A DNA stretch of 61,592 nt from Bacteroidales bacterium (lineage in GTDB: Bacteria > Bacteroidota > Bacteroidia > Bacteroidales > UBA1556). The position numbers and the translations under genes are program-made. The DNA lies in contig JAMOQI010000014.1 of assembly GCA_027064095.1 (NCBI GenBank), positions 1 to 61,592 on the forward strand, written 5' to 3'. The notes beneath the pieces were generated by a model, which had not been told where the DNA came from, ran no database searches, and saw only the letters and a program-made list of their open reading frames with translations. Shown one piece after another: positions 25,113 through 36,130 of this stretch. Each line of letters begins with the position of its first letter. Position 1 is the first letter of the stretch.

Positions 25113-26177
25113 ATGAATAATGTAACAAAAACTATTATTATTACCGGCGGAGCTGGATTTATTGGCTCTCATCTGGTACGTCTTTTCGTAAATAAATATC
25201 CAAATTATAGGATTATTAATCTTGATAAACTTACCTATGCAGGTAACTTAGCAAATTTAAAAGATATTGAGAATGCAAATAATTATGAATTTGTAAAAGC
25301 TGATATCGTTGATGCAGATAGTCTGTTTGCTATTTTCGATAAATATCAACCTGATGGGGTTATTCATCTTGCGGCTGAATCTCATGTTGACAGGAGTATA
25401 GCTAATCCCAATGAATTTATATTCACAAATATTGTAGGTACTGCTAATTTATTAAATGCAGCACGAAAAACGTGGGGTGAAAATATGGAAGGGAAAAGGT
25501 TCTACCATGTTAGTACTGACGAAGTGTATGGTTCTCTCGGCGAAACAGGTTTTTTCAAAGAAACAACAGCTTACGACCCTCGCAGCCCATATTCAGCTTC
25601 AAAAGCAAGTAGCGACCATTTAGTAAGAGCTTATGGACACACCTTTGGACTTCCTTCTGTTATTTCTAACTGTTCGAATAACTATGGTTCATACCAATTT
25701 CCGGAGAAATTAATTCCTCTTTTTATTAATAATATAAAGAATAACAAGGCTTTACCAGTTTATGGTAAAGGAGAAAATATTCGCGATTGGTTATGGGTAG
25801 AAGATCATGCCCGTGCAATTGATAAGATTTATCACGAAGGAAAAAATGGTGACACTTATAATATTGGTGGTCATAATGAATGGACAAATATTGACCTTAT
25901 TAGGCTAATGTGTAAAATAATGGATAGTAAATTAGGACGAAATAAAGGTGAAAGCGAAAAGCTTATAACTTATGTTAAAGACCGCGCCGGACATGATTTA
26001 CGCTATGCTATTGATTCCACAAAATTGCAAAATGAACTAGGTTGGACACCTTCACTACAATTTGAAGAAGGATTGGAAAAAACCATAGAATGGTATCTGG
26101 AAAATGAAGAGTGGATGAAAAATGTTACTTCTGGTGACTATCAGAGTTATTATGAAGAACAATATATAAATAGATGA
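25113..26177 (+). CDS. rfbB: dTDP-glucose 4,6-dehydratase
   Basis: RfbB (RmlB) converts dTDP-glucose to dTDP-4-keto-6-deoxyglucose, an early step of dTDP-rhamnose synthesis. The 354-residue SDR protein has the NAD motif GGAGFIGSH (residues 12-20) and LDKLTYAGN. The dehydratase triad TDE is at 135-137 and the catalytic Y160-xxx-K164 in SPYSASK. NCSNNYG and IRDWLWVEDH are diagnostic. rfbA, rfbC and rfbD are absent from this window. Its stop overlaps the ispG start by 4 bp (ATGA), so the two are translationally coupled. Confidence 0.94.
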   Translation: MNNVTKTIIITGGAGFIGSHLVRLFVNKYPNYRIINLDKLTYAGNLANLKDIENANNYEFVKADIVDADSLFAIFDKYQPDGVIHLAAESHVDRSIANPNEFIFTNIVGTANLLNAARKTWGENMEGKRFYHVSTDEVYGSLGETGFFKETTAYDPRSPYSASKASSDHLVRAYGHTFGLPSVISNCSNNYGSYQFPEKLIPLFINNIKNNKALPVYGKGENIRDWLWVEDHARAIDKIYHEGKNGDTYNIGGHNEWTNIDLIRLMCKIMDSKLGRNKGESEKLITYVKDRAGHDLRYAIDSTKLQNELGWTPSLQFEEGLEKTIEWYLENEEWMKNVTSGDYQSYYEEQYINR

Positions 26178-27982
26178 TAGAAAATATAAGCACAAAATAT
26201 TGCGAGGATTACGGCAACTATCAAAAGTGGGAAACCCGTGAGATACATATAGGTAATTTAAAACTTGGAGGTAATAATCCTGTAAGATTGCAAAGTATGT
26301 CGAGCAGGAACCCAATGGATACAGAAGCAAATGTTGAGCAAGCCATTAGAATTATTGAAGCAGGAGGAGAATTAGTAAGATTTACTGCGCCAACAGTAAA
26401 AGATGCTGAAAATATTGGTAACATAAGCAACTCACTGAAAGAAAGAGGACATTATGCACCTTTGGTTGCCGACATTCATTTTAATCCTAAAGCCGCAATG
26501 GTAGCAGCGGATGTTGTAGATAAAGTAAGAATAAACCCTGGTAATTTTGCTGAAGTAAGCAAAACAAAAATCAACTATACCAAAGAAGAATACCAAAAAG
26601 CTCTTGATAAAATAGAAGTAAAATTTGTTAAACTTATCGACAAATGCAAAAACCTTAATCGTGCTATTAGAATTGGGTCGAATCATGGTTCACTATCGCA
26701 AAGGATAATGGATAAATATGGAGACACCCCTGAGGGCATGGTGGAAGCTGCAATGGAATTCTTAAGGATTGCTGTTAAACATGATTTTTATAATATTGTA
26801 TTATCTATGAAATCAAGCAATATCAGGATAATGGTTCAAGCATATCGTTTATTGGCAGCACGTATGCGTGAAGAAAACATGAACTTTCCACTTCATCTAG
26901 GAGTTACAGAAGCCGGTGAAGGAGAAGATGGCAGAATAAAATCTGCTGCCGGAATAGGTGCCTTACTCGAAGATGGGCTTGGCGATACTATTCGTGTGTC
27001 ACTAACAGAAGAACCCGAATTTGAAATTCCTATTGCTAAAGCAATTGCTGATAGATATAAAAACAGACCTGCTGAACACAAGTTCAAAATAAATGAACTA
27101 CCTTATAGTCCTTATGAATTTAAAAAGCGAAACAGTAAATCTACCAACTTTATTGGTGGTAAAAACGAAATACCAGTTATTGGTTTAGACTGGATTTATA
27201 GCGAGAAATACAAAAACTCTAGCAAAAAGCAAATTATCCCATTTGAAAAATGGGATAAGGAGCAAAATCTTAGTTTCCCTATAATGAGTTTAGATAATTA
27301 TATAAACAATAGGGAGAATATAGATATGGCTTTTGTCGAAGTTAATGCTACTAATTTTGACAATCTAAGCATTAATAAATTATCCGGAAAAGAAAACATT
27401 GTCTTCGTTCTAAATGAAGAATCAAAATTTTGCATGCATGCTTTCCGCTATACTTATGTAAAACTTCTGGAGAAAAACCTTGATTTTCCTGTAATTTTAA
27501 AAAGAAAATACATAGGATTATCAGAAGTAGAACTTCAGCTTTATGCTGCAATAGACTTTGGTTCCATATTAGTTGATGGATTTGGAGATGGAATATGGAT
27601 AGAAACAGATACTGAAATTACTCAAGAGAAGATTAATGAACTTTCTTTAGGAATATTACAAGCGAGCAGAGCTCGTATTTCTAAAACAGAATTTATTTCG
27701 TGTCCTAGCTGTGGTCGAACTCTTTTTAATATTCAAGAAGCCACAAGTAATATTCGAGTCAGAACATCTCACCTTAAAGGTTTAAAAATAGCTGTTATGG
27801 GTTGTATTGTTAATGGTCCTGGAGAAATGGCTGATGCTGACTATGGATATGTTGGAGCAGGACTTAATAAAATAAATCTTTATAAAGGCAAGGAAGTAAT
27901 TGAGAAAGGAATAGATGAAGATGCTGCTGTTGAAGCTCTTATTAATTTAATAAAAACTCATGGTGATTGGGTAGAACCTTAA
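26174..27982 (+). CDS. ispG: 4-hydroxy-3-methylbut-2-enyl diphosphate synthase, long form
   Basis: IspG reduces methylerythritol cyclodiphosphate in the penultimate MEP step, using a [4Fe-4S] cluster. At 602 residues this is the long, three-domain form found in Bacteroidota, Chlorobi and plastids. An insertion domain (about residues 290-495) lies between the TIM barrel and the cluster domain. Cluster ligands are Cys510 and Cys513 in CPSCGR, Cys544 in GCIVNGPGE and Glu551. N-terminal QSMSSRNPMDTEA and ADIHFNPKAA are typical of the barrel. It overlaps rfbB by 4 bp. The link to sugar nucleotides may be through polyprenyl carriers, which is inference. Confidence 0.95.
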   Translation: MIENISTKYCEDYGNYQKWETREIHIGNLKLGGNNPVRLQSMSSRNPMDTEANVEQAIRIIEAGGELVRFTAPTVKDAENIGNISNSLKERGHYAPLVADIHFNPKAAMVAADVVDKVRINPGNFAEVSKTKINYTKEEYQKALDKIEVKFVKLIDKCKNLNRAIRIGSNHGSLSQRIMDKYGDTPEGMVEAAMEFLRIAVKHDFYNIVLSMKSSNIRIMVQAYRLLAARMREENMNFPLHLGVTEAGEGEDGRIKSAAGIGALLEDGLGDTIRVSLTEEPEFEIPIAKAIADRYKNRPAEHKFKINELPYSPYEFKKRNSKSTNFIGGKNEIPVIGLDWIYSEKYKNSSKKQIIPFEKWDKEQNLSFPIMSLDNYINNRENIDMAFVEVNATNFDNLSINKLSGKENIVFVLNEESKFCMHAFRYTYVKLLEKNLDFPVILKRKYIGLSEVELQLYAAIDFGSILVDGFGDGIWIETDTEITQEKINELSLGILQASRARISKTEFISCPSCGRTLFNIQEATSNIRVRTSHLKGLKIAVMGCIVNGPGEMADADYGYVGAGLNKINLYKGKEVIEKGIDEDAAVEALINLIKTHGDWVEP

Positions 27983-28004
27983 AATGGTTTTATTTATTCA
28001 ATAT

Positions 28005-28112
28005 TTTTAGCCCGCATTATTCATACAAAAGCAAAAAGAATTGTATAAATAAACAATCAATAGCAGGGAGCAATGCGAAAAAACCCTCTCGAAACAAATT
28101 CAACAGGCTGAT
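28005..28112. repeat. Dispersed intergenic repeat, copy B
   Basis: This is the fullest copy of the left part of the repeat. It starts TTTTAGCCCGCATTATTCATAC, with an inverted half (GTATAAATAA, 28043-28052) after a spacer rich in AAAGCAAAAAG. About 60 bp then align base for base in long stretches with copy C (for example the shared AAACAAATTC). It follows ispG by about 22 bp in a 319-bp gap that also holds a GGATTATT palindrome and a terminator. Copies A and C are at 10959 and 58859. Confidence 0.65.
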
Positions 28113-28183
28113 TTAGAAAAACTCAAATAATGGTATTTGAAAAATATCCATATTTATTAACCTAAGTTAGATATAAGCTCTAC

Positions 28184-28220
28184 TTAATCGTCAGGATTAT
28201 TAATAAATAATCCGGATTAA
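28184..28220. repeat. Small palindromic repeat, copy 2 (GGATTATT family)
   Basis: GGATTATT (28194-28201) pairs with AATAATCC (28206-28213), loop AATA. Outer TTAATC (28184-28189) and GATTAA (28215-28220) pair across a small bulge. Same architecture as the copy at 18981-19015. Confidence 0.6.
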
Positions 28221-28248
28221 TTTAAGTATATATTGATGAGATACAAAA

Positions 28249-28273
28249 AAGCCCCGATAAAAAATCGAGGCTT
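28249..28273 (-). terminator. Terminator after the S46 peptidase gene
   Basis: A 10-bp GC-rich stem (28249-28258 with 28264-28273) with one G-T pair on the minus strand is followed there by a T run, 28 bp after the stop at 28302. Confidence 0.75.
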
Positions 28274-28301
28274 AAAAAATATTTTAGAGTATATCTATTT
28301 G

Positions 28302-30482
28302 TTAATCACTATTTTTCACGATATCCATTTCTTCTATTAGATTGGTTGCTCCAGCATATTTATCGATAATAAATAGAACATAACGCACATCAACAACAAT
28401 GGTACGTTGTAATTCCGGTTCAAAAGCAATATCACCACTCATTGCTTCCCAATTACCATCAAAAGCTAATCCTATCAATTGCCCACTTCCATTAATAACA
28501 GGGCTACCACTATTACCGCCAGTTATGTCATTATTAGTAAGGAAACAAACTCTCATAGTATTACCTTCACCATATTGTCCATAGTCTTTAGCTAAATAAA
28601 GTTCTTTAAGTTTTTTAGCAACAACAAATTCCGGATTATTAGGATCTTCTTTTTCCATAACACCTTTCAATGTTGTATAATATTTAAAATGCACGGCATC
28701 TTCAGGATAATAATCTTTTACAGTACCATAACTTAAACGCATTGTGAAATTAGCATCAGGATAGAATTTTTTATCTGACTCCATTTTACGTAATGCATCA
28801 ATAAATAGTCTATTTCCTCTTTCTAGTTTTTCATTAGCACTTCCCGCTTCTAATTTTAGCTTATTATATTTATTAAAGAAAGATGTCATAGCAATAAATG
28901 CGGGGTCATTTTCCAATGTCTTAGCTGAAGGATTATTTAGAAAATCTGATAGTTTTTCTTTTGAAGCAAATATTGTCTTTTCGAAAACCTTATCAGCCAT
29001 TTTTGTAAAATCACCTTTATACTTTTTATTGGCTTTTATCAAATAATCAGGTTGTTGGCTAATTTCTACATCATTAGCATACATTTCCATCATCTTAGCC
29101 CATACTTTTTTATCAGTAGATCTATTAAAATCTTTATAGAAAAGGACCATAGATTTTCTAAGTGACTCAACCATTTTACTAATCTTATCTTGATCCGAAT
29201 TTTCTGCTTTTAATTCTTTCAGTAAATTTCTATATCCTAAAGCCTGTTTAATAACTTCAGGACCTAGATAAATAGCTTCGATAAAATAGTAACGACTAAC
29301 TGTGTAATTATCGACAATTTTATAAGCACTTTCTATATCCGATAATGCTTCCCCATACATTTCTTTACGTTTATTATCGGCATTTATCCACTGTGTAAGT
29401 TTTTCTTCAGTATTTCTTTTTTGATCAGCAACTTTAAGCTTTTTAAGACCTTTGCTCATACCGATAAAGTTCTTCCAATAATTTGCAACATGGGCATACT
29501 TAGTAGCATACTGAATACGTACTTTTGGGTCAGCCTTCATATCTTCGCCATAAATATCCAATTTTGCTCTACGAATTTTAATTCTTGTTGGATAAACCAA
29601 TTTCAAATTATGTTCGATACCATAAGAAGTCATATATCTATCGGTACTTCCGGGATATCCCATTATCATAGCAAAATCGCCATTATCAACGCCGGCAATA
29701 GAAACAGGAAGATAATGTTTTGGAGTCATTGGAATATTATCTTCAGAATAATCGGCAGGGCTTCCGTCAGGTGCGGTATAAACTCTAAAAATAGAAAAAT
29801 CACCGGTATGACGTGGCCACATCCAGTTATCAGTATCACCACCATATTTCCCTATAGATGAAGGAGGTGCACCTACCAAACGAACATCGCGATATGTTTG
29901 CATAACAAACATATAGTACTCATTTCCATTGAAGAATGGCTTAACAACAACATCATATTTCCCATCTTGGGATGCTTGCTCAGATAAATCTCTTGAGACT
30001 TCAGCTATATGCTTAGCTCTTTCTGCTTCTGTAATATCTGAATTTAATCCATCCAATACTTTAGCAGTAACATCTTCTACCCTAATCAAAAACTTTACAA
30101 AAAATCCAGGATTTGGAAGTTCTTCCTTTTTGTTATAAGCCCAAAAACCATCTGTTAGGTAATCGTGTTCTATAGTTGAATGCTCTTGAATTTTACCAAA
30201 TCCACAATGGTGGTTTGTAAAGATAAGGCCTTCTTTAGAAACTATTTCACCGGTACATCCATTACCAAACTGCACTATAGCATCTTTTATACTTGAATGA
30301 TTAACACTATATATTTCTTCTGCCGAAAGTTTTAAGCCTTCTTTTTGCATATCTGCATAATTAAGCCTTTTAACAAGAAATGGCAACCACATTCCTTCAT
30401 CAGCTATAGCTTTGAAAGAATTTATGAAAATAAAATTCAGGCTTATTAGAACCGTTATTACAAATATTAATGATTTTTTCAT
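28302..30482 (-). CDS. S46-family dipeptidyl-peptidase (DPP7/DPP11 type)
   Basis: S46 peptidases release dipeptides from the N-terminus of peptides in the periplasm and feed amino-acid-fermenting Bacteroidota. The 726-residue protein has a signal peptide (about residues 1-26) and a chymotrypsin-like fold with a helical insertion. Catalytic residues are His92 in TNHHCGFG, Asp in KYGGDTDNWMWPRHTGDF and Ser658 in GGNSGSPV. Eighteen residues after the Ser, where DPP11 of Porphyromonas has Arg673 and DPP7 Gly673, this protein has Gly676. That suggests DPP7-like preference for hydrophobic P1 residues; the alignment was done by eye. Confidence 0.9.
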   Translation of the reverse strand: MKKSLIFVITVLISLNFIFINSFKAIADEGMWLPFLVKRLNYADMQKEGLKLSAEEIYSVNHSSIKDAIVQFGNGCTGEIVSKEGLIFTNHHCGFGKIQEHSTIEHDYLTDGFWAYNKKEELPNPGFFVKFLIRVEDVTAKVLDGLNSDITEAERAKHIAEVSRDLSEQASQDGKYDVVVKPFFNGNEYYMFVMQTYRDVRLVGAPPSSIGKYGGDTDNWMWPRHTGDFSIFRVYTAPDGSPADYSEDNIPMTPKHYLPVSIAGVDNGDFAMIMGYPGSTDRYMTSYGIEHNLKLVYPTRIKIRRAKLDIYGEDMKADPKVRIQYATKYAHVANYWKNFIGMSKGLKKLKVADQKRNTEEKLTQWINADNKRKEMYGEALSDIESAYKIVDNYTVSRYYFIEAIYLGPEVIKQALGYRNLLKELKAENSDQDKISKMVESLRKSMVLFYKDFNRSTDKKVWAKMMEMYANDVEISQQPDYLIKANKKYKGDFTKMADKVFEKTIFASKEKLSDFLNNPSAKTLENDPAFIAMTSFFNKYNKLKLEAGSANEKLERGNRLFIDALRKMESDKKFYPDANFTMRLSYGTVKDYYPEDAVHFKYYTTLKGVMEKEDPNNPEFVVAKKLKELYLAKDYGQYGEGNTMRVCFLTNNDITGGNSGSPVINGSGQLIGLAFDGNWEAMSGDIAFEPELQRTIVVDVRYVLFIIDKYAGATNLIEEMDIVKNSD

Positions 30483-30541
30483 AATTTAAAATGTTTTCGT
30501 ATAAATAGTATTGTTGATTGTAATCTATAAATTGTCATATC

Positions 30542-31630
30542 TTAGGTAAAGCTCTCTCCTTTTTCTACTTTAATATCGTTTACAATATTCCTAATCATTT
30601 GCTCATCTTCCTTTTTGCAAATAAGTAGAGAGTGATCTTGTTCAGCAATAATATATCCATCAAGGCCTTGAGCAACAACAAGTTTATTCTTTGGCACATT
30701 AATAATGCAATTTTTTGTGTTATAGGTCATTACATTTTTACCGGACACAGCATTATTGTCATTATTTTTCGACTTATTCTCAAATAACGATCCCCAGGTT
30801 CCTAAATCAGACCAGCCTAAATCAGCAGCGTAAACATATACATTTTGGGCATTCTCCATAACTCCATAATCAATGGAAATGTTTTTACATTTAGCATAGG
30901 TTTCTTTGATAAAATTATTTTCCTGGTCTGTATTATACTTTTCAATTCCAGCAGCAAATAGAGAATTAACGTCTGGCAAATATTGTTCGAAAGCATTTTG
31001 AATGCTTTTCAAGCTCCAAATAAAAATTCCGGCATTCCATAGAAAATCACCGCTATCAATAAAACTTTTTGCCAGTTCCAAATTAGGCTTTTCAGTAAAA
31101 GTTTTAACCTTATTAATATCTTTTATTACGTGTACATTAACTGCTTCGTCATACTGAATATAACCATAACCGGTATCGGGTCTATTTGGCTTAATACCTA
31201 TTGTCATTAACCAGTCATTATTAGCAACAACATCAAGAGCTTCATTAACAACTTTTACAAACACATCTTCTTTAAGAATAATGTGGTCTGAAGGAGCAAC
31301 GACAATACGTGCATTCTTATTTTTATTCAGTATTTTGTAATTGGCGTAAGCAATACAAGGTGCTGTATTTCTCATAGTTGGTTCGCCAAGAATCTGATAA
31401 TCTTCCATGTCAGGAAGCTGCTCTTTTACTAAATCACGATACTTTTCATTAGTAACAACATAAATATTTTCTGCGGGGCAAACTTTTAAAAAACGATTAT
31501 AGGTTTGTTGAATAAGTGTTTCACCGGTACCTAAAATATCAATAAACTGCTTTGGGTGTGCCGAAGTACTCATTGGCCAAAATCTCGCGCCAATTCCTCC
31601 AGCCATTATTACACAATAATTATTTTCCAT
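30542..31630 (-). CDS. Mannose-1-phosphate guanylyltransferase
   Basis: This enzyme makes GDP-mannose from mannose-1-phosphate and GTP for glycan synthesis. The 362-residue protein carries the nucleotidyltransferase loop AGGIGARFWPMST and the FTEKP motif (VKTFTEKPNLE). IVAPSDHII and GDFLWNAGIFIW are typical ManC/GMP residues. It lacks the C-terminal phosphomannose isomerase domain of bifunctional proteins. It is separate from, but functionally close to, the Dpm1-like glycosyltransferase. A -7 box TACTTTTG lies on the minus strand at 31705-31698, about 70 bp before the ATG. Confidence 0.92.
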   Translation of the reverse strand: MENNYCVIMAGGIGARFWPMSTSAHPKQFIDILGTGETLIQQTYNRFLKVCPAENIYVVTNEKYRDLVKEQLPDMEDYQILGEPTMRNTAPCIAYANYKILNKNKNARIVVAPSDHIILKEDVFVKVVNEALDVVANNDWLMTIGIKPNRPDTGYGYIQYDEAVNVHVIKDINKVKTFTEKPNLELAKSFIDSGDFLWNAGIFIWSLKSIQNAFEQYLPDVNSLFAAGIEKYNTDQENNFIKETYAKCKNISIDYGVMENAQNVYVYAADLGWSDLGTWGSLFENKSKNNDNNAVSGKNVMTYNTKNCIINVPKNKLVVAQGLDGYIIAEQDHSLLICKKEDEQMIRNIVNDIKVEKGESFT

Positions 31631-31810
31631 ACATCAAGTATATAGCGCCTCCATATCCGATAATAAGGCGTTAATTTTATATTTATTCTTACAATAACAA
31701 AAGTAATATTCTATTGTTATTGTATTCAACTATGTACTAATCAACAAGAAGCAACAAAGCAAAAAACACATATCTAAGCATTTAAAAATAAAAGCTGATA
31801 TTTTGCTAAT

Positions 31811-34800
31811 TTACAAAGTTCTTTTTACTTCTTGCATTTCAAATCCTTCGATAATATCACCAACTTTGATATCATTAAAGTTTTCGATATTCAATCCACA
31901 TTCAAAGCCTTTGCTTACTTCTTTGACATCATCTTTAAAACGCTTAAGTGAACCTAGTTTACCTGTATAAATTACAATACCATCTCTAATAATACGGACA
32001 CTAGTATTTCTGTGAATCTTACCATCAAGTACATAACAACCGGCAACAGTACCAACTTTTGTGATTTTAAATACCTCTCTAACTTCCACGCTACAAACAA
32101 TCTTCTCAACCATTTCAGGAGAAAGCATACCTTCCATAGCGGCTTTTATCTCATCGATAACATTATAGATGATAGAATAAGTACGAATATCTATCTGTTC
32201 TTTCTCAGCCAGTTGTCTGGCAGCAACATTAGGTCTAACCTGGAACGCAACAATAATTGCATCAGAAGCACTTGCCAACATTACATCAGCTTCGTTTACC
32301 TGTCCAACAGATTTTTGAATAATATTTATCTGTATTTCTTCTGTACTTAATTTAATTAATGAATCAGAAAGCGCCTCAACAGAACCATCAACATCACCTT
32401 TAATAATTATATTAAGCTCTTTAAAATCACCTATTGCGAGCCTCCTTCCAATTTCATCCAAAGTAATATGCTTAGTAGTCCTAACACCCTGTTCACGTTG
32501 TAACTGTTCTCTCTTAAGAGCGATATTTCTAGCTTCTTTTTCATCAGGCATTACTCTAAATAAATCACCAGCTGCAGGAGCGCTGTTAAGTCCTAATAAT
32601 AGAACCGGAGTTGCAGGTCCTGCATTTTTTACGAGTTTATTACGTTCATTAAACATAGCTTTAACCTTACCATAAGTAGTTCCGGCAAGTATTACATCAC
32701 CGATATTTAGGGTCCCGTTTTGTACTAATATTTTTGAGACATAACCCTTTCCTTTGTCCAAAGAAGCTTCAAGAACGGTTCCGTTAGCAATTCTGTTAGG
32801 GTTTGCTTTAAGCTCAAGCATTTCAGCTTCAAGAATAATTTTCTCCATTATACCATCTACATTTAGACCAGTTTTAGCAGAGATATCTTGAGATTGATAT
32901 TTACCTCCCCATTCTTCTACAAGAAGATTCATTTGTGCTAATTCTTCTTTTATTTTTTCAGGATTAGCACCAGGTTTATCAATCTTATTAATAGCAAAAA
33001 TAATAGGCACTTCTGCAGCTTGAGCATGAGTAATGGCTTCTTTTGTTTGAGGCATAATAGAATCATCAGCAGCAATAACAATTACAGCAATATCAGTAAT
33101 TTTTGATCCACGAGCACGCATAGCTGTAAAGGCTTCGTGGCCTGGAGTATCCAGGAAAGTAATTCCACTACCGTCAGGTAATTCAACTTCATAAGCACCA
33201 ATATGCTGCGTAATTCCACCAGCCTCACCGGCAATTACATTAGTTTTACGAATAAAGTCCAACAAGGAGGTTTTACCATGGTCGACATGACCCATTATGG
33301 TAACAATTGGGTTACGAGGTTCAAGATCTTCTTCTTTATCTTCTATTTCAACAAATGACTCTTCAATTTCTTTGGCACCAACAAATTCAACGCTAAAACC
33401 AAATTCTTCAGCAACGATATTAATAGTTTCGGCATCAAGTCTTTGATTTATTGACACAAACATTCCAAGTGTCATACATACTTTAATAATCTCGTTAACA
33501 GAAATATCCATCATAAGTGCAAGTTCATTTGCACTAACAAATTCTGTTACTTTAATAGTTTTCAAACTTGCTAAAGCATCTTCCATTTCTTTCTGATGCG
33601 ATTGAGAAACGGCATCACGTTTCTGACGGCGATGTTTAGCACCTTTGTTTTTAGAAGTATTACTTAATCTAGCTAAAGTTTCCTTAATTTGTTTAGAAAC
33701 ATCCTCCTCTGTTAATTCAGGTTTAAGCTCTTTACGTTTTTTATTACGTTTATTATTTGGTTTCTTTTTAGCGTTTTCGTTAGCATTTGGTTGATCCGGC
33801 TTAATTCTTTTTCTTCTTTTCTTACGAGAATTTGCTGATCCTTCTTTCCCTTTTTGAGGATTATCATTAGATGATCCCACAGGAACTTTCTTCTTAGCAG
33901 GTTTTTTAGTTGGCAACTCAATTTTACCAATAACTGTTGGGCCGGAAAGCTGTTCTATTTTAGTCTTAATAAATTTACTATCACTATCTTCTTTACTTTC
34001 AATTTTAGAATCAACGGCCTTAGGGATTTTTACTTCTTCTTTATTTACATAAGTAGATTCTTGTTTGGTTTCCTGACTTTTCTTTTTAACATCAGCTTTA
34101 GATTGGGCAGCTTCTTCTTGCTGACGTTGTTTTCTTGACTTTTTGGCAGGACGGGTTTTTTGGTTCATAGAGCTAAGATCTACTTTACCAACTACTTTAG
34201 GACCATTAGATTCCACACTAGTATTTTCTTCTATTACCTCTTTAGGAGATACTTGGACTTCTTCCTTAGTAGAGATAACTTCAGTTTCTTGCTTTTGCTC
34301 TATTTTAACTTGAGGAACTTCTTCCTCTTTCACTTCCTCAACAGAAGCAGGAGCTTTCTCCTCTTCAATAACTTTAACTTTAGGAGTTTCTTTGGCTTTT
34401 TCCTCAACTTTTTTACTAGATTTCTTTGGATTTATTTTATCCAAATCTATTTTATCAACAACCTTAGGAGAAGGCACAACTGTTTCGATAGAAGGTTTTA
34501 CTTCTTCTTCAACAAATATTTGTGTTTCATCTTCTTGAAAAGAAGCAGTTTCAGTTTTAACTTCTTTTTGAAGTGAATCTTCAGATTTCTTTGTTTTTCT
34601 ATCTCTGTATTCTTTCGCCAATTTTTCCTTTTGTTCTTTTACCGATTTGTCGAGCTCAAAATTCTTCTCTAACAATTCGTACATTTCAGGAGTAATTTTA
34701 GCATTGGGGCTACTATCAACCTCAAAACCTTTTTTGGCAAGAAAATCTACCACTGTTGATGTTCCCAAGTTAAACTCACCAGCGACTTTCCTTAATCGTT

Positions 34801-34822
34801 TTACTTTTCCTTGTGCTGCCAT
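31811..34822 (-). CDS. infB: Translation initiation factor IF-2
   Basis: IF-2 is the GTPase that places initiator fMet-tRNA on the 30S subunit and promotes subunit joining. The 1003-residue protein has the N-terminal winged-helix region ([20 protein letters not shown]). A long Lys/Glu-rich linker of about 350 residues follows, then the IF2_N domain. The G domain has all GTP motifs: G1 [10 protein letters not shown]3 DTPGHEAF, G4 NKIDKP. Domains II-IV follow, ending [12 protein letters not shown]. The extended charged linker is usual for Bacteroidota. It is third in the rimP-nusA-infB run, 63 bp after nusA. Confidence 0.97.
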   Translation of the reverse strand: MAAQGKVKRLRKVAGEFNLGTSTVVDFLAKKGFEVDSSPNAKITPEMYELLEKNFELDKSVKEQKEKLAKEYRDRKTKKSEDSLQKEVKTETASFQEDETQIFVEEEVKPSIETVVPSPKVVDKIDLDKINPKKSSKKVEEKAKETPKVKVIEEEKAPASVEEVKEEEVPQVKIEQKQETEVISTKEEVQVSPKEVIEENTSVESNGPKVVGKVDLSSMNQKTRPAKKSRKQRQQEEAAQSKADVKKKSQETKQESTYVNKEEVKIPKAVDSKIESKEDSDSKFIKTKIEQLSGPTVIGKIELPTKKPAKKKVPVGSSNDNPQKGKEGSANSRKKRRKRIKPDQPNANENAKKKPNNKRNKKRKELKPELTEEDVSKQIKETLARLSNTSKNKGAKHRRQKRDAVSQSHQKEMEDALASLKTIKVTEFVSANELALMMDISVNEIIKVCMTLGMFVSINQRLDAETINIVAEEFGFSVEFVGAKEIEESFVEIEDKEEDLEPRNPIVTIMGHVDHGKTSLLDFIRKTNVIAGEAGGITQHIGAYEVELPDGSGITFLDTPGHEAFTAMRARGSKITDIAVIVIAADDSIMPQTKEAITHAQAAEVPIIFAINKIDKPGANPEKIKEELAQMNLLVEEWGGKYQSQDISAKTGLNVDGIMEKIILEAEMLELKANPNRIANGTVLEASLDKGKGYVSKILVQNGTLNIGDVILAGTTYGKVKAMFNERNKLVKNAGPATPVLLLGLNSAPAAGDLFRVMPDEKEARNIALKREQLQREQGVRTTKHITLDEIGRRLAIGDFKELNIIIKGDVDGSVEALSDSLIKLSTEEIQINIIQKSVGQVNEADVMLASASDAIIVAFQVRPNVAARQLAEKEQIDIRTYSIIYNVIDEIKAAMEGMLSPEMVEKIVCSVEVREVFKITKVGTVAGCYVLDGKIHRNTSVRIIRDGIVIYTGKLGSLKRFKDDVKEVSKGFECGLNIENFNDIKVGDIIEGFEMQEVKRTL

Positions 34823-34885
34823 ATATGATTCTATATATAAATAATTTATCTAATGTAATAAAAAATGCCTAAATTTAAGATTATC

Positions 34886-36121
34886 TTATTCAAACTCAGA
34901 TTTAAGAATCCGAATTACTTCATTAATAGTTTCGTCTTCCAAATCGGTACGTTTAATTAACTCTTCTCTATCTAATTCAAGAACACTTTTTGCGCTATCG
35001 CAACCAATAGCTTTGAATTCGTCTATAATCCATTCATCTATTTCATCTGAGAATTCTTGTAAATCTACATCCTCCAAGTCATCTTCAGTATCTCTATAAA
35101 CATCTATTTCGTATCCTGTAAGTTTCCCTGCAAGCTTAATATTATGTCCACCTCTACCAATTGCTAATGAAACTTGGTCCGGTCTTAAAAAGACATCAGC
35201 TTTATTATCTTCCTCATGAACAGTTATACTAGATATTTTTGCAGGGCTAAGCGAGCGCTGAATATAAAGACTGATATTATTAGTATAATTAATAACATCA
35301 ATATTCTCGTTACGCAATTCTCTTACAATACCATGAATACGAGACCCCTTCATACCCACACATGCTCCTACCGGATCGATTCGGTCGTCATAAGACTCTA
35401 CAGCAACTTTTGCTCTTTCTCCTGGTTCACGAACAATATTTTTTATTGTAATAAGTCCATCAAAAACCTCTGGCACTTCAGCTTCGAATAATCTTTCAAG
35501 GAATATAGGTGATGTACGAGAGAGTATAATAACAGGATTGTTATTTCTCATTTCTACTTTGAGAACTACAGCTCTTACAGTATCACCCTTACGAAAGAAA
35601 TCTGAAGGAATTTGCTCTGTTTTTGGTAAAATAAGTTCAATATCTTCATCATCAAGAACAAGAATTTCTTTTTTCCATATTTGATAAACTTCTCCGGTAA
35701 CTACTTCACCAATTCTATTTTTATATTTCTTAAATTCGTTTTCTTTTTCGTATTCTTGAATTTTAGCAGCAAGATTCTGACGTATTGTCAAAACTTCACG
35801 TCGTCCAAAGTCACTAAGTTTAATTTCTTCTGAAACCTCTTCTCCTACTTCAAAGTCAGGCTCAATCTTCAATGCTTCAGAAAGTTCAATTTCTCTATTT
35901 GGATCTTCAACTTTTCCGTCTTCTACAACTTCTCTAAAGTGCCAAATTTCCAAGTCTCCTTTATCGACATTAACGATTACGTCAAAGTTTTCATCAGTTT
36001 CGAATTTCTTTGTAAGAGTGTTTCTGAAAACTTCTTCTAAAATACGCATCATTGTTGGACGATTGATGTTCTTAAATTCTTTGAACTCCGCGAATGATTC
36101 TACTAGGTTTAAACTATTCAT
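34886..36121 (-). CDS. nusA: Transcription termination/antitermination factor NusA
   Basis: NusA binds RNA polymerase and nascent RNA, and controls pausing, termination and rRNA antitermination. The 411-residue protein has the N-terminal RNAP-binding domain (about 1-130) and an S1 domain (VTGEVYQIWKKEILV). Two KH domains follow (DPVGACVGMKGSRI and LAIGRGGHNIKLAGK). The C-terminal acidic repeats of the E. coli protein are reduced to one short helical region. It lies 9 bp after rimP and 63 bp before infB, the conserved rimP-nusA-infB order. Confidence 0.96.
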   Translation of the reverse strand: MNSLNLVESFAEFKEFKNINRPTMMRILEEVFRNTLTKKFETDENFDVIVNVDKGDLEIWHFREVVEDGKVEDPNREIELSEALKIEPDFEVGEEVSEEIKLSDFGRREVLTIRQNLAAKIQEYEKENEFKKYKNRIGEVVTGEVYQIWKKEILVLDDEDIELILPKTEQIPSDFFRKGDTVRAVVLKVEMRNNNPVIILSRTSPIFLERLFEAEVPEVFDGLITIKNIVREPGERAKVAVESYDDRIDPVGACVGMKGSRIHGIVRELRNENIDVINYTNNISLYIQRSLSPAKISSITVHEEDNKADVFLRPDQVSLAIGRGGHNIKLAGKLTGYEIDVYRDTEDDLEDVDLQEFSDEIDEWIIDEFKAIGCDSAKSVLELDREELIKRTDLEDETINEVIRILKSEFE

Positions 36122-36130
36122 CTTGGTAAA

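Noticed and set aside
31645-31671. Hairpin GCGCCT / AGGCG before the mannose-1-phosphate guanylyltransferase
   Set aside because: Only 5-6 bp with a 15-base loop and no T run; too weak to call.
33712-34576. Long alternative frames over the infB linker
   Set aside because: They are antisense or out-of-frame readings of the Lys/Glu-rich repeats of IF-2.
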